Assembly (NCBI GenBank): GCA_017441265.1 | Contig: JAFRYE010000019.1 | Span: forward strand, 1 to 62,133 | Origin: Lachnospiraceae bacterium | Lineage (GTDB): Bacteria > Bacillota > Clostridia > Lachnospirales > Lachnospiraceae | DNA: 62,133 nt | Direction of reading: 5' to 3' | Shown: positions 45,389 to 52,067 of the stretch, piece after piece | Numbering within the stretch: the stretch's first letter is position 1 | Layout of the letters: every line of letters starts with the position of its first letter | Made by a program: the position numbers and the translations under genes | Notes under the pieces: generated by a model | Database searches by the model: none | What the model was told of the DNA's origin: nothing | What the model saw: only the letters and a program-made list of their open reading frames with translations

Positions 45389-45446
45389 GATGCCATCTCC
45401 TTTCATTCGGAAAATGCTTCCTTTCGTGAATCTCTCCCGGAAATAC

Positions 45447-45479
45447 AAAAAGCCGCCGATCCGGATCGGATCAGCGGCC
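45447..45479 (-). terminator. Terminator or attenuator between the 28-codon ORF and the methyltransferase
   Basis: The arms GCCGC-T-GATCCG and CGGATC-G-GCGGC pair with one mismatch and are followed by five U residues on the minus strand. It lies 36 bases beyond the stop of the small ORF and 59 bases before ATG 45388. Confidence 0.75.
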
Positions 45480-45514
45480 AACTTGCAATTCGGATTGAAA
45501 TTCGCTGCATCCCC

Positions 45515-45601
45515 TCATCCGCACACGGAAGAAAGACCGTAAACTGAATTGTTCACCGTCTCGGAACCCGGGTTGGAATTGGAGGATACAAATGCAAACA
45601 T
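45515..45601 (-). CDS. Small ORF of 28 codons, possible leader or signalling peptide
   Basis: A minus-strand ORF of 28 sense codons starts with MFAFVSSNSNPG and ends with GLSSVCG, the only cysteine being next to last. It is hydroxylated (Ser/Asn-rich) and nearly neutral, without a signal peptide. It has the full set of expression signals: promoter TTGACA-17-TACAGT (45660-45632), AAGGGAG 8 bases before the ATG, and a terminator-like hairpin 36 bases downstream. The next gene is a SAM methyltransferase. It could be a leader peptide controlling that gene, a substrate peptide for modification, or a stand-alone small protein. No relative is recalled. Confidence 0.55.
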   Translation of the reverse strand: MFAFVSSNSNPGSETVNNSVYGLSSVCG

Positions 45602-45631
45602 CGGAAGTTCTCCCTTAAAAATATTGTGCTA

Positions 45632-45660
45632 ACTGTACTACAGGATTCCGCATATGTCAA
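45632..45660 (-). promoter_or_regulatory. Promoter of the 28-codon ORF
   Basis: TTGACA (45660-45655) and TACAGT (45637-45632) are 17 bases apart on the minus strand. The -35 hexamer lies 18 bases beyond the stop of the upstream anchored-protein gene. Confidence 0.7.
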
Positions 45661-45677
45661 CCGTTTTTTTCGGCGAA

Positions 45678-46838
45678 TCATTCCGCTGCCCCTTCCGGCA
45701 CATTGATATAGATCCACTCGAAGTAATATCCGGTAGCACCCGAATCATCGATAAATATATCTTCGATCAGATTTCCGTGTTCGTCCAAAGAAAACTTATA
45801 CTTCGCATCCTTGGCCGTTTTGGCGGTGACGCAGCCGTTGTCGTCATAGTTGAACGTCCAAACTGTTGTTCCGTCCCGCGGATTGATCTCTTTCTCCGGT
45901 TGACCGTCCGATCGCAGAACCACTTCGCGACTCTTTTCGCGGGTACCTTCCTTGTCAATACTTTCATCCGACATCGCACGAATATCCGCCATAACAAGAT
46001 AGTCATCGGGGATATTCACTTTAGGATAATAGTACACACTTTCTTCAGCACCGTATGGATACTCTAACACATACTTCGTTTCGCGTTCGTTCTTATCCGT
46101 CACTACGGTCAACGACATTTCTGATACGCTATCGGTCTTCGTCGTTTCCGTCTCACTGTATTGATATTCCGTTTTCCAGGTGGAATCCTCATCTTCCGCA
46201 CGTAGCAGTCTGCCCTCATCATCCATTTTGTAAATGATCACACTGTGCGTCGTTCTTGCTCCGTCTTCATTCCATTCACTGGTTTCTTTCGTGATTGACT
46301 TTCCTCCGTCTTCGTAGAGAAACGTCACCTGTTTCATCAACTGTCTTTCACTCTCCGAAGCCGAACCTTTTCGATAGGCGCTGATCGCGGTATAATAGCC
46401 TTCCCCATCCACCTTGGTTTCATAAACTCCGTCAACGTCAGTATAGTATCCTGTAACATCCCAGATATACGCCGACAGGAATTCCCCGGTTTCATCGGGG
46501 GCCCATTTCTCCTTGATCTTTCCGTTCAAGGTATATTTGGTGTACTCGGTATATTGTACGGTTGCTCCGTTCTTATCGTAATATGCCTTTGCAACCAATC
46601 GTCCGTGATCATCATACTCGCAGGAGTATTTAAGCGTCTTCTCAGTCTCCCAAACGTCATAGCACCTTTGTACTTTCCATCCTCCGTCATCGCTGACAGA
46701 CGATTCCGAATACTTCCGCTTTTTTCCGTCAGAAGGTTTTTTCGTGAACGTGCGGATCAGCAAAATGACCTCCGCCGTCAGCGCGATGCCGCAAACGACG
46801 ATCAACAACAGTTTGAAATGCTTCCGTACGAACTCCAT
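45678..46838 (-). CDS. Anchored extracytoplasmic protein with YD-like motifs
   Basis: A 386-residue protein with one N-terminal helix (about 10-30) and a hydrophilic exterior part. Several blocks, such as YDDHGRLVAKAYYDKNG, MDDEGRLLRAEDED and YDDNGCVTAKTAKD, resemble the YD repeats of Rhs-type proteins or antitoxin-like repeats, though they are too few for a true Rhs barrel. The C-terminus includes LDEHGNLIEDIFIDDSG. ATG 46838 has GGGAGG 6 bases upstream. It lies downstream of the ECF sigma and anti-sigma genes on the same strand, with a hairpin in between, and might be a target or a signal partner of that system. Function unknown. Confidence 0.72.
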   Translation of the reverse strand: MEFVRKHFKLLLIVVCGIALTAEVILLIRTFTKKPSDGKKRKYSESSVSDDGGWKVQRCYDVWETEKTLKYSCEYDDHGRLVAKAYYDKNGATVQYTEYTKYTLNGKIKEKWAPDETGEFLSAYIWDVTGYYTDVDGVYETKVDGEGYYTAISAYRKGSASESERQLMKQVTFLYEDGGKSITKETSEWNEDGARTTHSVIIYKMDDEGRLLRAEDEDSTWKTEYQYSETETTKTDSVSEMSLTVVTDKNERETKYVLEYPYGAEESVYYYPKVNIPDDYLVMADIRAMSDESIDKEGTREKSREVVLRSDGQPEKEINPRDGTTVWTFNYDDNGCVTAKTAKDAKYKFSLDEHGNLIEDIFIDDSGATGYYFEWIYINVPEGAAE

Positions 46839-46861
46839 AAACAACCTCCCGGCAACACCAT

Positions 46862-46891
46862 CGGGGAAGCGTCATTTTCCACGCCTCCCCG
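46862..46891. other. Hairpin whose loop is the GGAAAATG octamer
   Basis: CGGGGAAGCGT (46862-46872) pairs with ACGCCTCCCCG (46881-46891) over 11 bp, one pair being a mismatch or G-U depending on the strand. The 8-base loop is exactly CATTTTCC, the reverse complement of GGAAAATG. It lies between the anti-sigma gene and the anchored-protein gene, without a U-run. Confidence 0.7.
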
Positions 46892-46950
46892 AGTATTACG
46901 TTCTTTCTTTTTTCGATTTCCCTCACCAAGCCGCTTTTGCGTGCGTTACC

Positions 46951-48099
46951 TTATTTCGAAGGAACAAACAGTGACGCGGTTGCGTCCGCCGCCGTTCCGT
47001 GGAAAAGGTATAAAAATACTTCTTCTCCCATGTCGATCCCGAACCACATTTGATCGTACTCTTCGCCGTCCTCGCTGTGATGAACGATCCGACGCTTCAG
47101 CACCTCGTCCGTGAATTCTTCCGGCCGGAAGATCGGTGAATTCGCAGATGAATTGAATTCCTCTGCATCAACGATCCACAGCGGATCCTCACGATCTCTC
47201 ACATCGTACAAATCAGCGTCCGCCGCGCTGATCAAACGCTCTTCATAATTAACAACATCCTCTTTTTTCCGTACGACGACGCCCAGGAAATCGTAATCAT
47301 TTCCGTTATCCTTGTAAAACCAGATCGCGTTATACCGGTCATACTCGGCGTCTCTTTGCGTCGCACAGTGATACGCATACAGGGAACGCAGTTCCTTTGA
47401 CAACTTCGGATAATACTCCGATGCCATCGCTTCCTCTTTCGACAGAACACGTTCATTTTCGTTGAGATAATTCCAGACTGTGAACGGATTCGTCAACCCG
47501 GATTCACCGATCGGCGTCGGTGTCGGCTGCGGCACGCCCATCGTCGGTGTCGGTGTTGCATCCGGAATACCCGGCGTCGGCGTTGCCGTTATCTTCGGAA
47601 TGTCCGGCGTCGGCGTTGCCGTTATCTTCGGAATACCCGGTGTCGGCGTTGCCTTCGGAATGTCCGGAGTCGGCGTTGCCGTCATCTTCGGAATGTCCGG
47701 TGTCGGCGTTGCCGTTATCTTCGGAATGCCCGGTGTCGGCGTTGCCGTTATCTTCGGAATGTCCGGTGTCGGCGTTGCCTTCGGAAGTTCCGGTGTCGGT
47801 GTCGACGTTGTCTGCGGCATCTCCGGAGTCGGTGTAGTCTGTGCCGGCGGAGTCGGCGTCGTTACAACCGTTTGGCCGGGGCCTGCCGGAGGCGACTTCA
47901 AGACGCCGCTCTTTACAAGCCAGACGCCGACGATCAGAACAACTGCTGCCGCCGCGACCCCCGCGATCATGCGCAGGCGATACATCGACAGTTTAGTTTT
48001 TCCGGTTTTCGGCGTTTTCTCGCGGTACGGATCGGCCTCCTCGATCAGGCGGTCGTCAATACCCGCGACGATATGCAGAAAATCATTTTCCTTCTTCAT
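46951..48099 (-). CDS. Membrane-anchored anti-sigma-like protein with Thr/Pro repeat
   Basis: A 382-residue protein. Residues 1-40 are cytoplasmic and charged (FLHIVAGIDDRLIEEADPY), the size expected for a sigma-binding segment. A membrane helix follows (about 45-63), then a Thr/Pro-rich stalk (about 75-195) of repeated TPTPDIPKITA units, and a globular extracytoplasmic domain (about 200-382). Its start overlaps the end of the ECF sigma gene by 4 bases (ATGA), the classic arrangement for a cognate anti-sigma factor. No zinc-binding HxxxCxxC motif is present, so the anti-sigma role rests on context and topology. The outer domain may sense an envelope signal. Confidence 0.8.
   Translation of the reverse strand: MKKENDFLHIVAGIDDRLIEEADPYREKTPKTGKTKLSMYRLRMIAGVAAAAVVLIVGVWLVKSGVLKSPPAGPGQTVVTTPTPPAQTTPTPEMPQTTSTPTPELPKATPTPDIPKITATPTPGIPKITATPTPDIPKMTATPTPDIPKATPTPGIPKITATPTPDIPKITATPTPGIPDATPTPTMGVPQPTPTPIGESGLTNPFTVWNYLNENERVLSKEEAMASEYYPKLSKELRSLYAYHCATQRDAEYDRYNAIWFYKDNGNDYDFLGVVVRKKEDVVNYEERLISAADADLYDVRDREDPLWIVDAEEFNSSANSPIFRPEEFTDEVLKRRIVHHSEDGEEYDQMWFGIDMGEEVFLYLFHGTAADATASLFVPSK
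47520..47870 (-). repeat. Tandem repeat encoding Thr/Pro stalk
   Basis: About ten units of 33 or 24 bases encode TPTP-x-IPKITA or shorter forms. Units differ mainly at single codons (Asp or Gly, Ile or Met), so the array has probably changed copy number by slippage or recombination. Nearby 33-base periodicity is clear on both strands. Confidence 0.85.
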
Positions 48100-48656
48100 A
48101 GCGTGTATCCTTCCTTTCTCAGCTGTGCTTCCAGTTTCTTACGCATGCGATAAAGGATGGACAACGTTTTACTCTCGCTGATTCCCTGAAGTTCCGCGAT
48201 CTTGCGCACCGGCAGAAGATACCATACGCGCTGCACGAACACGATGCGGTACAGCTGCTTTTGCGAAGTCAGGAACCCGTTGATGTTCCGAAGAAGCTCT
48301 TCGGTGTTCAGATCATCGTCCGAGTCGTCCGTCGTCATCAGGATGTTTTCGAACTCGGAAAATGAAACCGGCTCCGCTCCGTCTCCCCTCTTCCTGCTCG
48401 ACGCACTGCGGCATCGATCGATGGAGAGATTGCGAACGATACGTCCGAGGTAAACGCGGAAATTGTTCGGTTTTGTCGGCGGGATCGAATTCCACGCCCG
48501 AAGATAAGTGTCGTTGACACACTCATCGGCATCCTCGTGATTCCCCACAATACCGTACGAGATGGACCGACAATAGCCCGAATATTTCTTCTCCGTCTCC
48601 CGGATGGCCATCTCTGACCGGTCGAAATACAATTTGATGATTTCGGCGTCATCCAT
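48096..48656 (-). CDS. ECF-type RNA polymerase sigma factor
   Basis: A 186-residue sigma factor with region 2 at about 15-85 (GNHEDADECVNDTYLRAWNSIPP) and region 4 at about 120-180 (VWYLLPVRKIAELQGISESKTLSILYRMRKKL, a helix-turn-helix for the -35 box). Region 3 is absent, as in all ECF factors. It is followed by an overlapping gene for a membrane-bound partner. AAGGTGG precedes ATG 48656. Upstream at 48701-48728 lies TGCAAT-16-CGTCTC, which looks like an ECF promoter, so it probably transcribes its own operon. Confidence 0.93.
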   Translation of the reverse strand: MDDAEIIKLYFDRSEMAIRETEKKYSGYCRSISYGIVGNHEDADECVNDTYLRAWNSIPPTKPNNFRVYLGRIVRNLSIDRCRSASSRKRGDGAEPVSFSEFENILMTTDDSDDDLNTEELLRNINGFLTSQKQLYRIVFVQRVWYLLPVRKIAELQGISESKTLSILYRMRKKLEAQLRKEGYTL

Positions 48657-48700
48657 GAAAGCACACCACCTTTGCTACAGTTTTTGAAGCTTCAACTATA

Positions 48701-48728
48701 GAGACGGAAAAGAAAGCGATACATTGCA
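48701..48728 (-). promoter_or_regulatory. Candidate ECF-type autoregulatory promoter
   Basis: TGCAAT (48728-48723) and CGTCTC (48706-48701) are 16 bases apart. ECF factors of Firmicutes such as SigM, SigV and SigW often recognise TGAAAC/TGCAAC and CGTCTA, so the match is close but not perfect. The predicted leader is about 45 bases. Confidence 0.5.
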
Positions 48729-48747
48729 TTTTTCGAAAAAAATTTTT

Positions 48748-48788
48748 TAAAACAGAGCGACACGACTGTTCGCTTCGTGCCGCCCTGT
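48748..48788 (-). terminator. Terminator of the oxoamine synthase gene
   Basis: ACAGGGCGGCACGA (48788-48775) pairs with TCGTGTCGCTCTGT (48765-48752) with G-U pairs, followed by a U-rich run (about 48751 to 48741). Confidence 0.85.
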
Positions 48789-48807
48789 GCTTAGTTGCTC
48801 TGTGAGA

Positions 48808-49995
48808 TTACTGCAAAACCGCGGGCTTGCTGAGCACGTCCGCGATGATACCGACGGCCTCGTCGACAAGGGCTTCGGTGTGCGAAGCCATGTAGCTCGT
48901 GCGCAGCAGGCACTCGGTGGGTGCCGTTGCGGGCGGCAGCACCGGATTGACGTACACGCCGGCTTCGTAGAGCTGTTTCGCGCGCAGAAGCGTCGTCTCT
49001 GTGTCGTAAGTGTAGATCGGAATGATCGGCGTGTCGCTCATGCGAATGCGGATTCCGCGGTCAAGCAACCCATTGCGGGCACGTGCCGAGATCGCCTGCA
49101 GTTTCAGCGGCAGCGAAGGATCGCGCTCGAGGATCCGAAGCGCCGTCAAAGCGACCGCGCAGCTGGCCGGCGTGATGGACGCAGAGAAGATGAACGGACG
49201 CGAATTGTGTCTGACGAAGTTCGCCACTCTCTCGCTGGTTGCCATGTAGCCGCCCAGGGACGCGAGTGATTTGGAAAATGTTCCCATGTAAATGTCAACA
49301 TCGTTCTCCAAGCCGAAATAGCTCGCCGTACCGCGGCCGCCCTCGCCGATAACGCCGAGGCCGTGCGCATCGTCAACCATGACGCGCGCACCGTACTTCT
49401 TAGCCAGTGCGACGATCTCCGGGAGTTTTGCGATGTCGCCGCCCATACTGAACACACCGTCCGTCACGATCAGGCAGCCGGCCGTCTCCGGAACTTTCTT
49501 AAGCTGTGCCTCAAGGTCCTCCATGTCGGCATGGCGGAACCGAAGCATCGTTCCGTAGCTCAGTTTGCAGCCGTCATAGATGCTTGCATGGTTCTCCCGG
49601 TCGCAAATGACATAGTCATGTCTTCCGACCAATGTGCTGATAATTCCGAGGTTGGACTGGAATCCCGTGGAAAATGTCACCACACTCTCCTTGCGAAGGA
49701 ATTTCGCGAGTTCAGCCTCCAATTCAAGATGAAGTTCGAGCGTACCGTTCAGGAAACGAGATCCCGAGCAGCCGGAACCGTATTGTTCAAAAGCCTTGAT
49801 GCCTGCCTCCACAACCTCCGGATGCGTCGTCAGTCCGAGGTAGTTGTTGGAACCGAGCATGATGCGCCGCTTACCCTCCATAATGACTTCCACATCCTGA
49901 CGGCTCTCAAGCGCATGAAAATAAGGATATATCCCCAATTCTTTTATTTCATCAGCCCTTGTAAATCTGAGACATTTGTCAAACAAATCGTCCAT
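48808..49995 (-). CDS. Alpha-oxoamine synthase, serine palmitoyltransferase-like
   Basis: A 395-residue PLP enzyme that condenses an amino acid with an acyl-CoA. The PLP lysine is K242 in GTFSKSLASLGGY, the Asp/His pair lies in VDDAHGLGVIGEGGRG, and NNYLGL and GSGCSGSRFLNGTLELH form the substrate pocket. In wording and spacing it recalls bacterial serine palmitoyltransferases of Bacteroidetes (YPYF near the start, CDRENHASIYDG, GVFSMGGDIA) more than BioF or Kbl, although those remain possible. No biotin genes or threonine dehydrogenase gene is adjacent. ATG 49995 follows GGAGGGG at 5 bases. It is monocistronic with a good terminator. If a serine palmitoyltransferase, the cell might make sphingoid bases. 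Confidence 0.85.
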   Translation of the reverse strand: MDDLFDKCLRFTRADEIKELGIYPYFHALESRQDVEVIMEGKRRIMLGSNNYLGLTTHPEVVEAGIKAFEQYGSGCSGSRFLNGTLELHLELEAELAKFLRKESVVTFSTGFQSNLGIISTLVGRHDYVICDRENHASIYDGCKLSYGTMLRFRHADMEDLEAQLKKVPETAGCLIVTDGVFSMGGDIAKLPEIVALAKKYGARVMVDDAHGLGVIGEGGRGTASYFGLENDVDIYMGTFSKSLASLGGYMATSERVANFVRHNSRPFIFSASITPASCAVALTALRILERDPSLPLKLQAISARARNGLLDRGIRIRMSDTPIIPIYTYDTETTLLRAKQLYEAGVYVNPVLPPATAPTECLLRTSYMASHTEALVDEAVGIIADVLSKPAVLQ

Positions 49996-50056
49996 ATTCA
50001 CCCCTCCGTACTTCCACTAATTAACGCGTGCCGCCATATGGTGAGCACACTGAATT

Positions 50057-50085
50057 ATTATATCGAAAAAGCCGCAAAAAAACAA
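50057..50085 (-). promoter_or_regulatory. Promoter of the oxoamine synthase gene
   Basis: TTGTTT (50085-50080) and TATAAT (50062-50057) are 17 bases apart on the minus strand. The predicted start is near 50050, 55 bases before ATG 49995. Confidence 0.55.
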
Positions 50086-50120
50086 GGGGATCATTGCTCT
50101 GTGCGCATGAAATTATAACG

Positions 50121-50165
50121 TAAAAGGGTACCGCTGCGGCTGACCCCACAGCCGCGGCAGTACCC
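50121..50165 (-). terminator. Strong terminator of the xylanase gene
   Basis: Arms of 17 bases (GGGTACTGCCGCGGCTG and CAGCCGCAGCGGTACCC) pair around a 6-base loop, followed by four U residues on the minus strand. It lies 39 bases beyond the stop at 50205. Confidence 0.85.
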
Positions 50166-50204
50166 GTCCCCATACATATTAAAATGCTACAAAATGAACA
50201 TCCG

Positions 50205-51821
50205 TTACTGGATCTTCAGATAGTCGAGGTAAGCATCCCATGTTCCGTTATCCGCTGTGACTACCAGCTTGACGGTCTGGTTTCCGGTTCCGTGGCTTAC
50301 ATTGCGTATGGTGTATTCCGCCGGATACTGGTCGCCGAAATAGAATGTTCCCTTCGTCTCGTTGCCGATGACGAGATCCACTCTCGCCATATTGGAGCCG
50401 TTCGAAGCTCCGCGCAGCACGAAGTCATGAGTGCCGGAAGCAAAATACTGAGTATACGAAACGGTATCATTGTTCGCATAGAGAGCAACTCCGTTGAACG
50501 GAGAATTAATGCCTCCCGTATACTGACCGCTCTTTGTCATATCCTCACACTGCTTCACCGTACCGTTCGAAGAGCCGCCGGAATTGCCGCCCGAGTTTCC
50601 ACCCGAGTTGCCGCCGGAATTGCCGCCGCCGGAATTGCCGCCCGAATTACCGCCCGAATTGCCTCCGCCGGCAGATACACCTCCGCCGCCGATGATCAGA
50701 CAATCCGCATAAAGATCCCAGGTTCCGTCATCTCCGGTAACTACTACTTTTACCGTTTGATTGCCCGTTCCGTGGCTTACATTGCGGATTGTATACTCCG
50801 CCGTATTCGCGTCACCGAAATAGAACGTCCCCTTGGTCTGATTGCCGATGACAAGATCGGCTTTCGCCATATTTGAACCGTTCGATGCTCCGCGCAGGGT
50901 GAAGTCGTGAGTGCCGGAGCTGAAATTCACATTGGCGGAGACAGCGTCGTTGTTCGCATAGAGGGCAACTCCGTTGAACGGGGAATTGATATTTCCCGTA
51001 TACTGCCCGCTCTTGCTCATCGATTCACACTCGATCACGGTTCCCTGGTTCGTACCCGGAGCGCTGCTGTTATTGTTGCCGTTGTTGCCGCCGTTGTTGC
51101 CGCCGTTATAGCCGCCGTTGTTGCCGCTGCCGCCGACTGTTACGGTGTTGGTATATACGTTGGCCCAACCGCTACTCTGATAACCTTCGATATTCAGCGA
51201 AGCTTCATACAGGTTACCCATGCGCATGCCCATCCGCTCCCATGCCTTAAAATGCTCGGTTACGGAAATCGTTCCACTCGTGCGCTTTGAAGTGCGGACA
51301 CTCCAATACTGCTGGAACGTCGTATTGCCGTCGATGGAAGGCTGATTCACACGAGTCGTCTCGTAAACCTCATAAGTGCCTCCGTCAACCGTAATCGTTC
51401 CCTTGGAAGAAGCTCCCGGCGGACGCCAGCTTCCCCAGCTCTCTACGATGTAATACTCTACCAACGGATTCCGTGTCCACCCGTATACACACAGGTAGGA
51501 ATTACCGTTAGGCTGGTAATCAACACCGTAATTGATGGAAATGTTTCCAATCTGTTGGTACGTCCTGGTACAATCAAATTTGACGCCCTCTCGGAATAAC
51601 GCATTTCCGATGTTCTGCCACCAGCACTCGAACTTGCCGTTGCCGTTTAAGGTCATGCTTGTATCGCCGTAATCCTTCCACAGCACGTAAGTGTAAGCCC
51701 CGTCGTTGCCTTCGGCATTGTTGTACAGTACTGTCGCAGCTTCAGCGGTCTCGGTCGTGCAGAATGCCGTAACCACACACATAATCACCGAAAGAGCAAC
51801 AGCCAAAAACTTTTTGCCCAT
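50205..51821 (-). CDS. Secreted GH11 endo-1,4-beta-xylanase with two CBM36-like modules
   Basis: A 538-residue secreted xylanase. A signal peptide (about 1-29, ending AEA) precedes the GH11 jelly roll (about 30-205), with the nucleophile Glu in [13 protein letters not shown] and the acid/base Glu in [12 protein letters not shown]. Two nearly identical CBM36-like xylan-binding modules follow (about 235-350 and 418-538), each starting with CE-x-M-x-KSGQYTG and containing [12 protein letters not shown] and [16 protein letters not shown]. They are separated by Gly/Asn and Gly/Asn/Ser linkers. CBM36 binds xylan with calcium in known cases. ATG 51821 lies 9 bases after AAAGGAGG. The enzyme should attack the xylan backbone outside the cell, with the GH43 and GH2 enzymes acting on side chains and oligomers. 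Confidence 0.95.
   Translation of the reverse strand: MGKKFLAVALSVIMCVVTAFCTTETAEAATVLYNNAEGNDGAYTYVLWKDYGDTSMTLNGNGKFECWWQNIGNALFREGVKFDCTRTYQQIGNISINYGVDYQPNGNSYLCVYGWTRNPLVEYYIVESWGSWRPPGASSKGTITVDGGTYEVYETTRVNQPSIDGNTTFQQYWSVRTSKRTSGTISVTEHFKAWERMGMRMGNLYEASLNIEGYQSSGWANVYTNTVTVGGSGNNGGYNGGNNGGNNGNNNSSAPGTNQGTVIECESMSKSGQYTGNINSPFNGVALYANNDAVSANVNFSSGTHDFTLRGASNGSNMAKADLVIGNQTKGTFYFGDANTAEYTIRNVSHGTGNQTVKVVVTGDDGTWDLYADCLIIGGGGVSAGGGNSGGNSGGNSGGGNSGGNSGGNSGGNSGGSSNGTVKQCEDMTKSGQYTGGINSPFNGVALYANNDTVSYTQYFASGTHDFVLRGASNGSNMARVDLVIGNETKGTFYFGDQYPAEYTIRNVSHGTGNQTVKLVVTADNGTWDAYLDYLKIQ
50208..51035 (-). repeat. Duplicated CBM36-like coding segments
   Basis: The segments at about 50208-50555 and 50693-51035 encode two copies of the same binding module. 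They differ at scattered codons, and the linker between them is a run of GNSGG units. Both copies keep the likely calcium-site Asp residues (DGTWD or NGTWD). This points to an internal tandem duplication within the gene. Confidence 0.8.
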
Positions 51822-51953
51822 AAGCAAAAACACCTCCTTTCGATTTGAATGCTATCATGCAATTGTTAATGGAAAATAGATATTCATTTATCTTTTTGTA
51901 AATATTTTGTCAGACAATTTATCAAAAATTTTACATATTAAGCGCACAATTAA

Positions 51954-51977
51954 GGGCTGCCACTACTGTGACAGCCC
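51954..51977 (-). terminator. Hairpin after hydA
   Basis: GGGCTGTCAC (51977-51968) pairs with GTGGCAGCCC (51963-51954) over 10 bp with one G-U pair and the tetraloop AGTA. The U-run after it is weak. It lies 90 bases past the hydA stop. A smaller GCCCTG/CAGGGC hairpin is at 52018-52033. The rest of the gap to the xylanase start is AT-rich without a clear promoter. Confidence 0.6.
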
Positions 51978-52067
51978 CGTCTTGTAAAGCAATTTGTTTC
52001 ATTTTTACATGTCGATCGCCCTGTATTCAGGGCTTCTTCCGACTGTCTGTCGAACGAAGTAACGACA

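Noticed and set aside
47520-47870. Direct repeats that could suggest a CRISPR array
   Set aside because: The repeats are in frame inside a gene, encode a Thr/Pro stalk and have no unique spacers; no cas genes are nearby.
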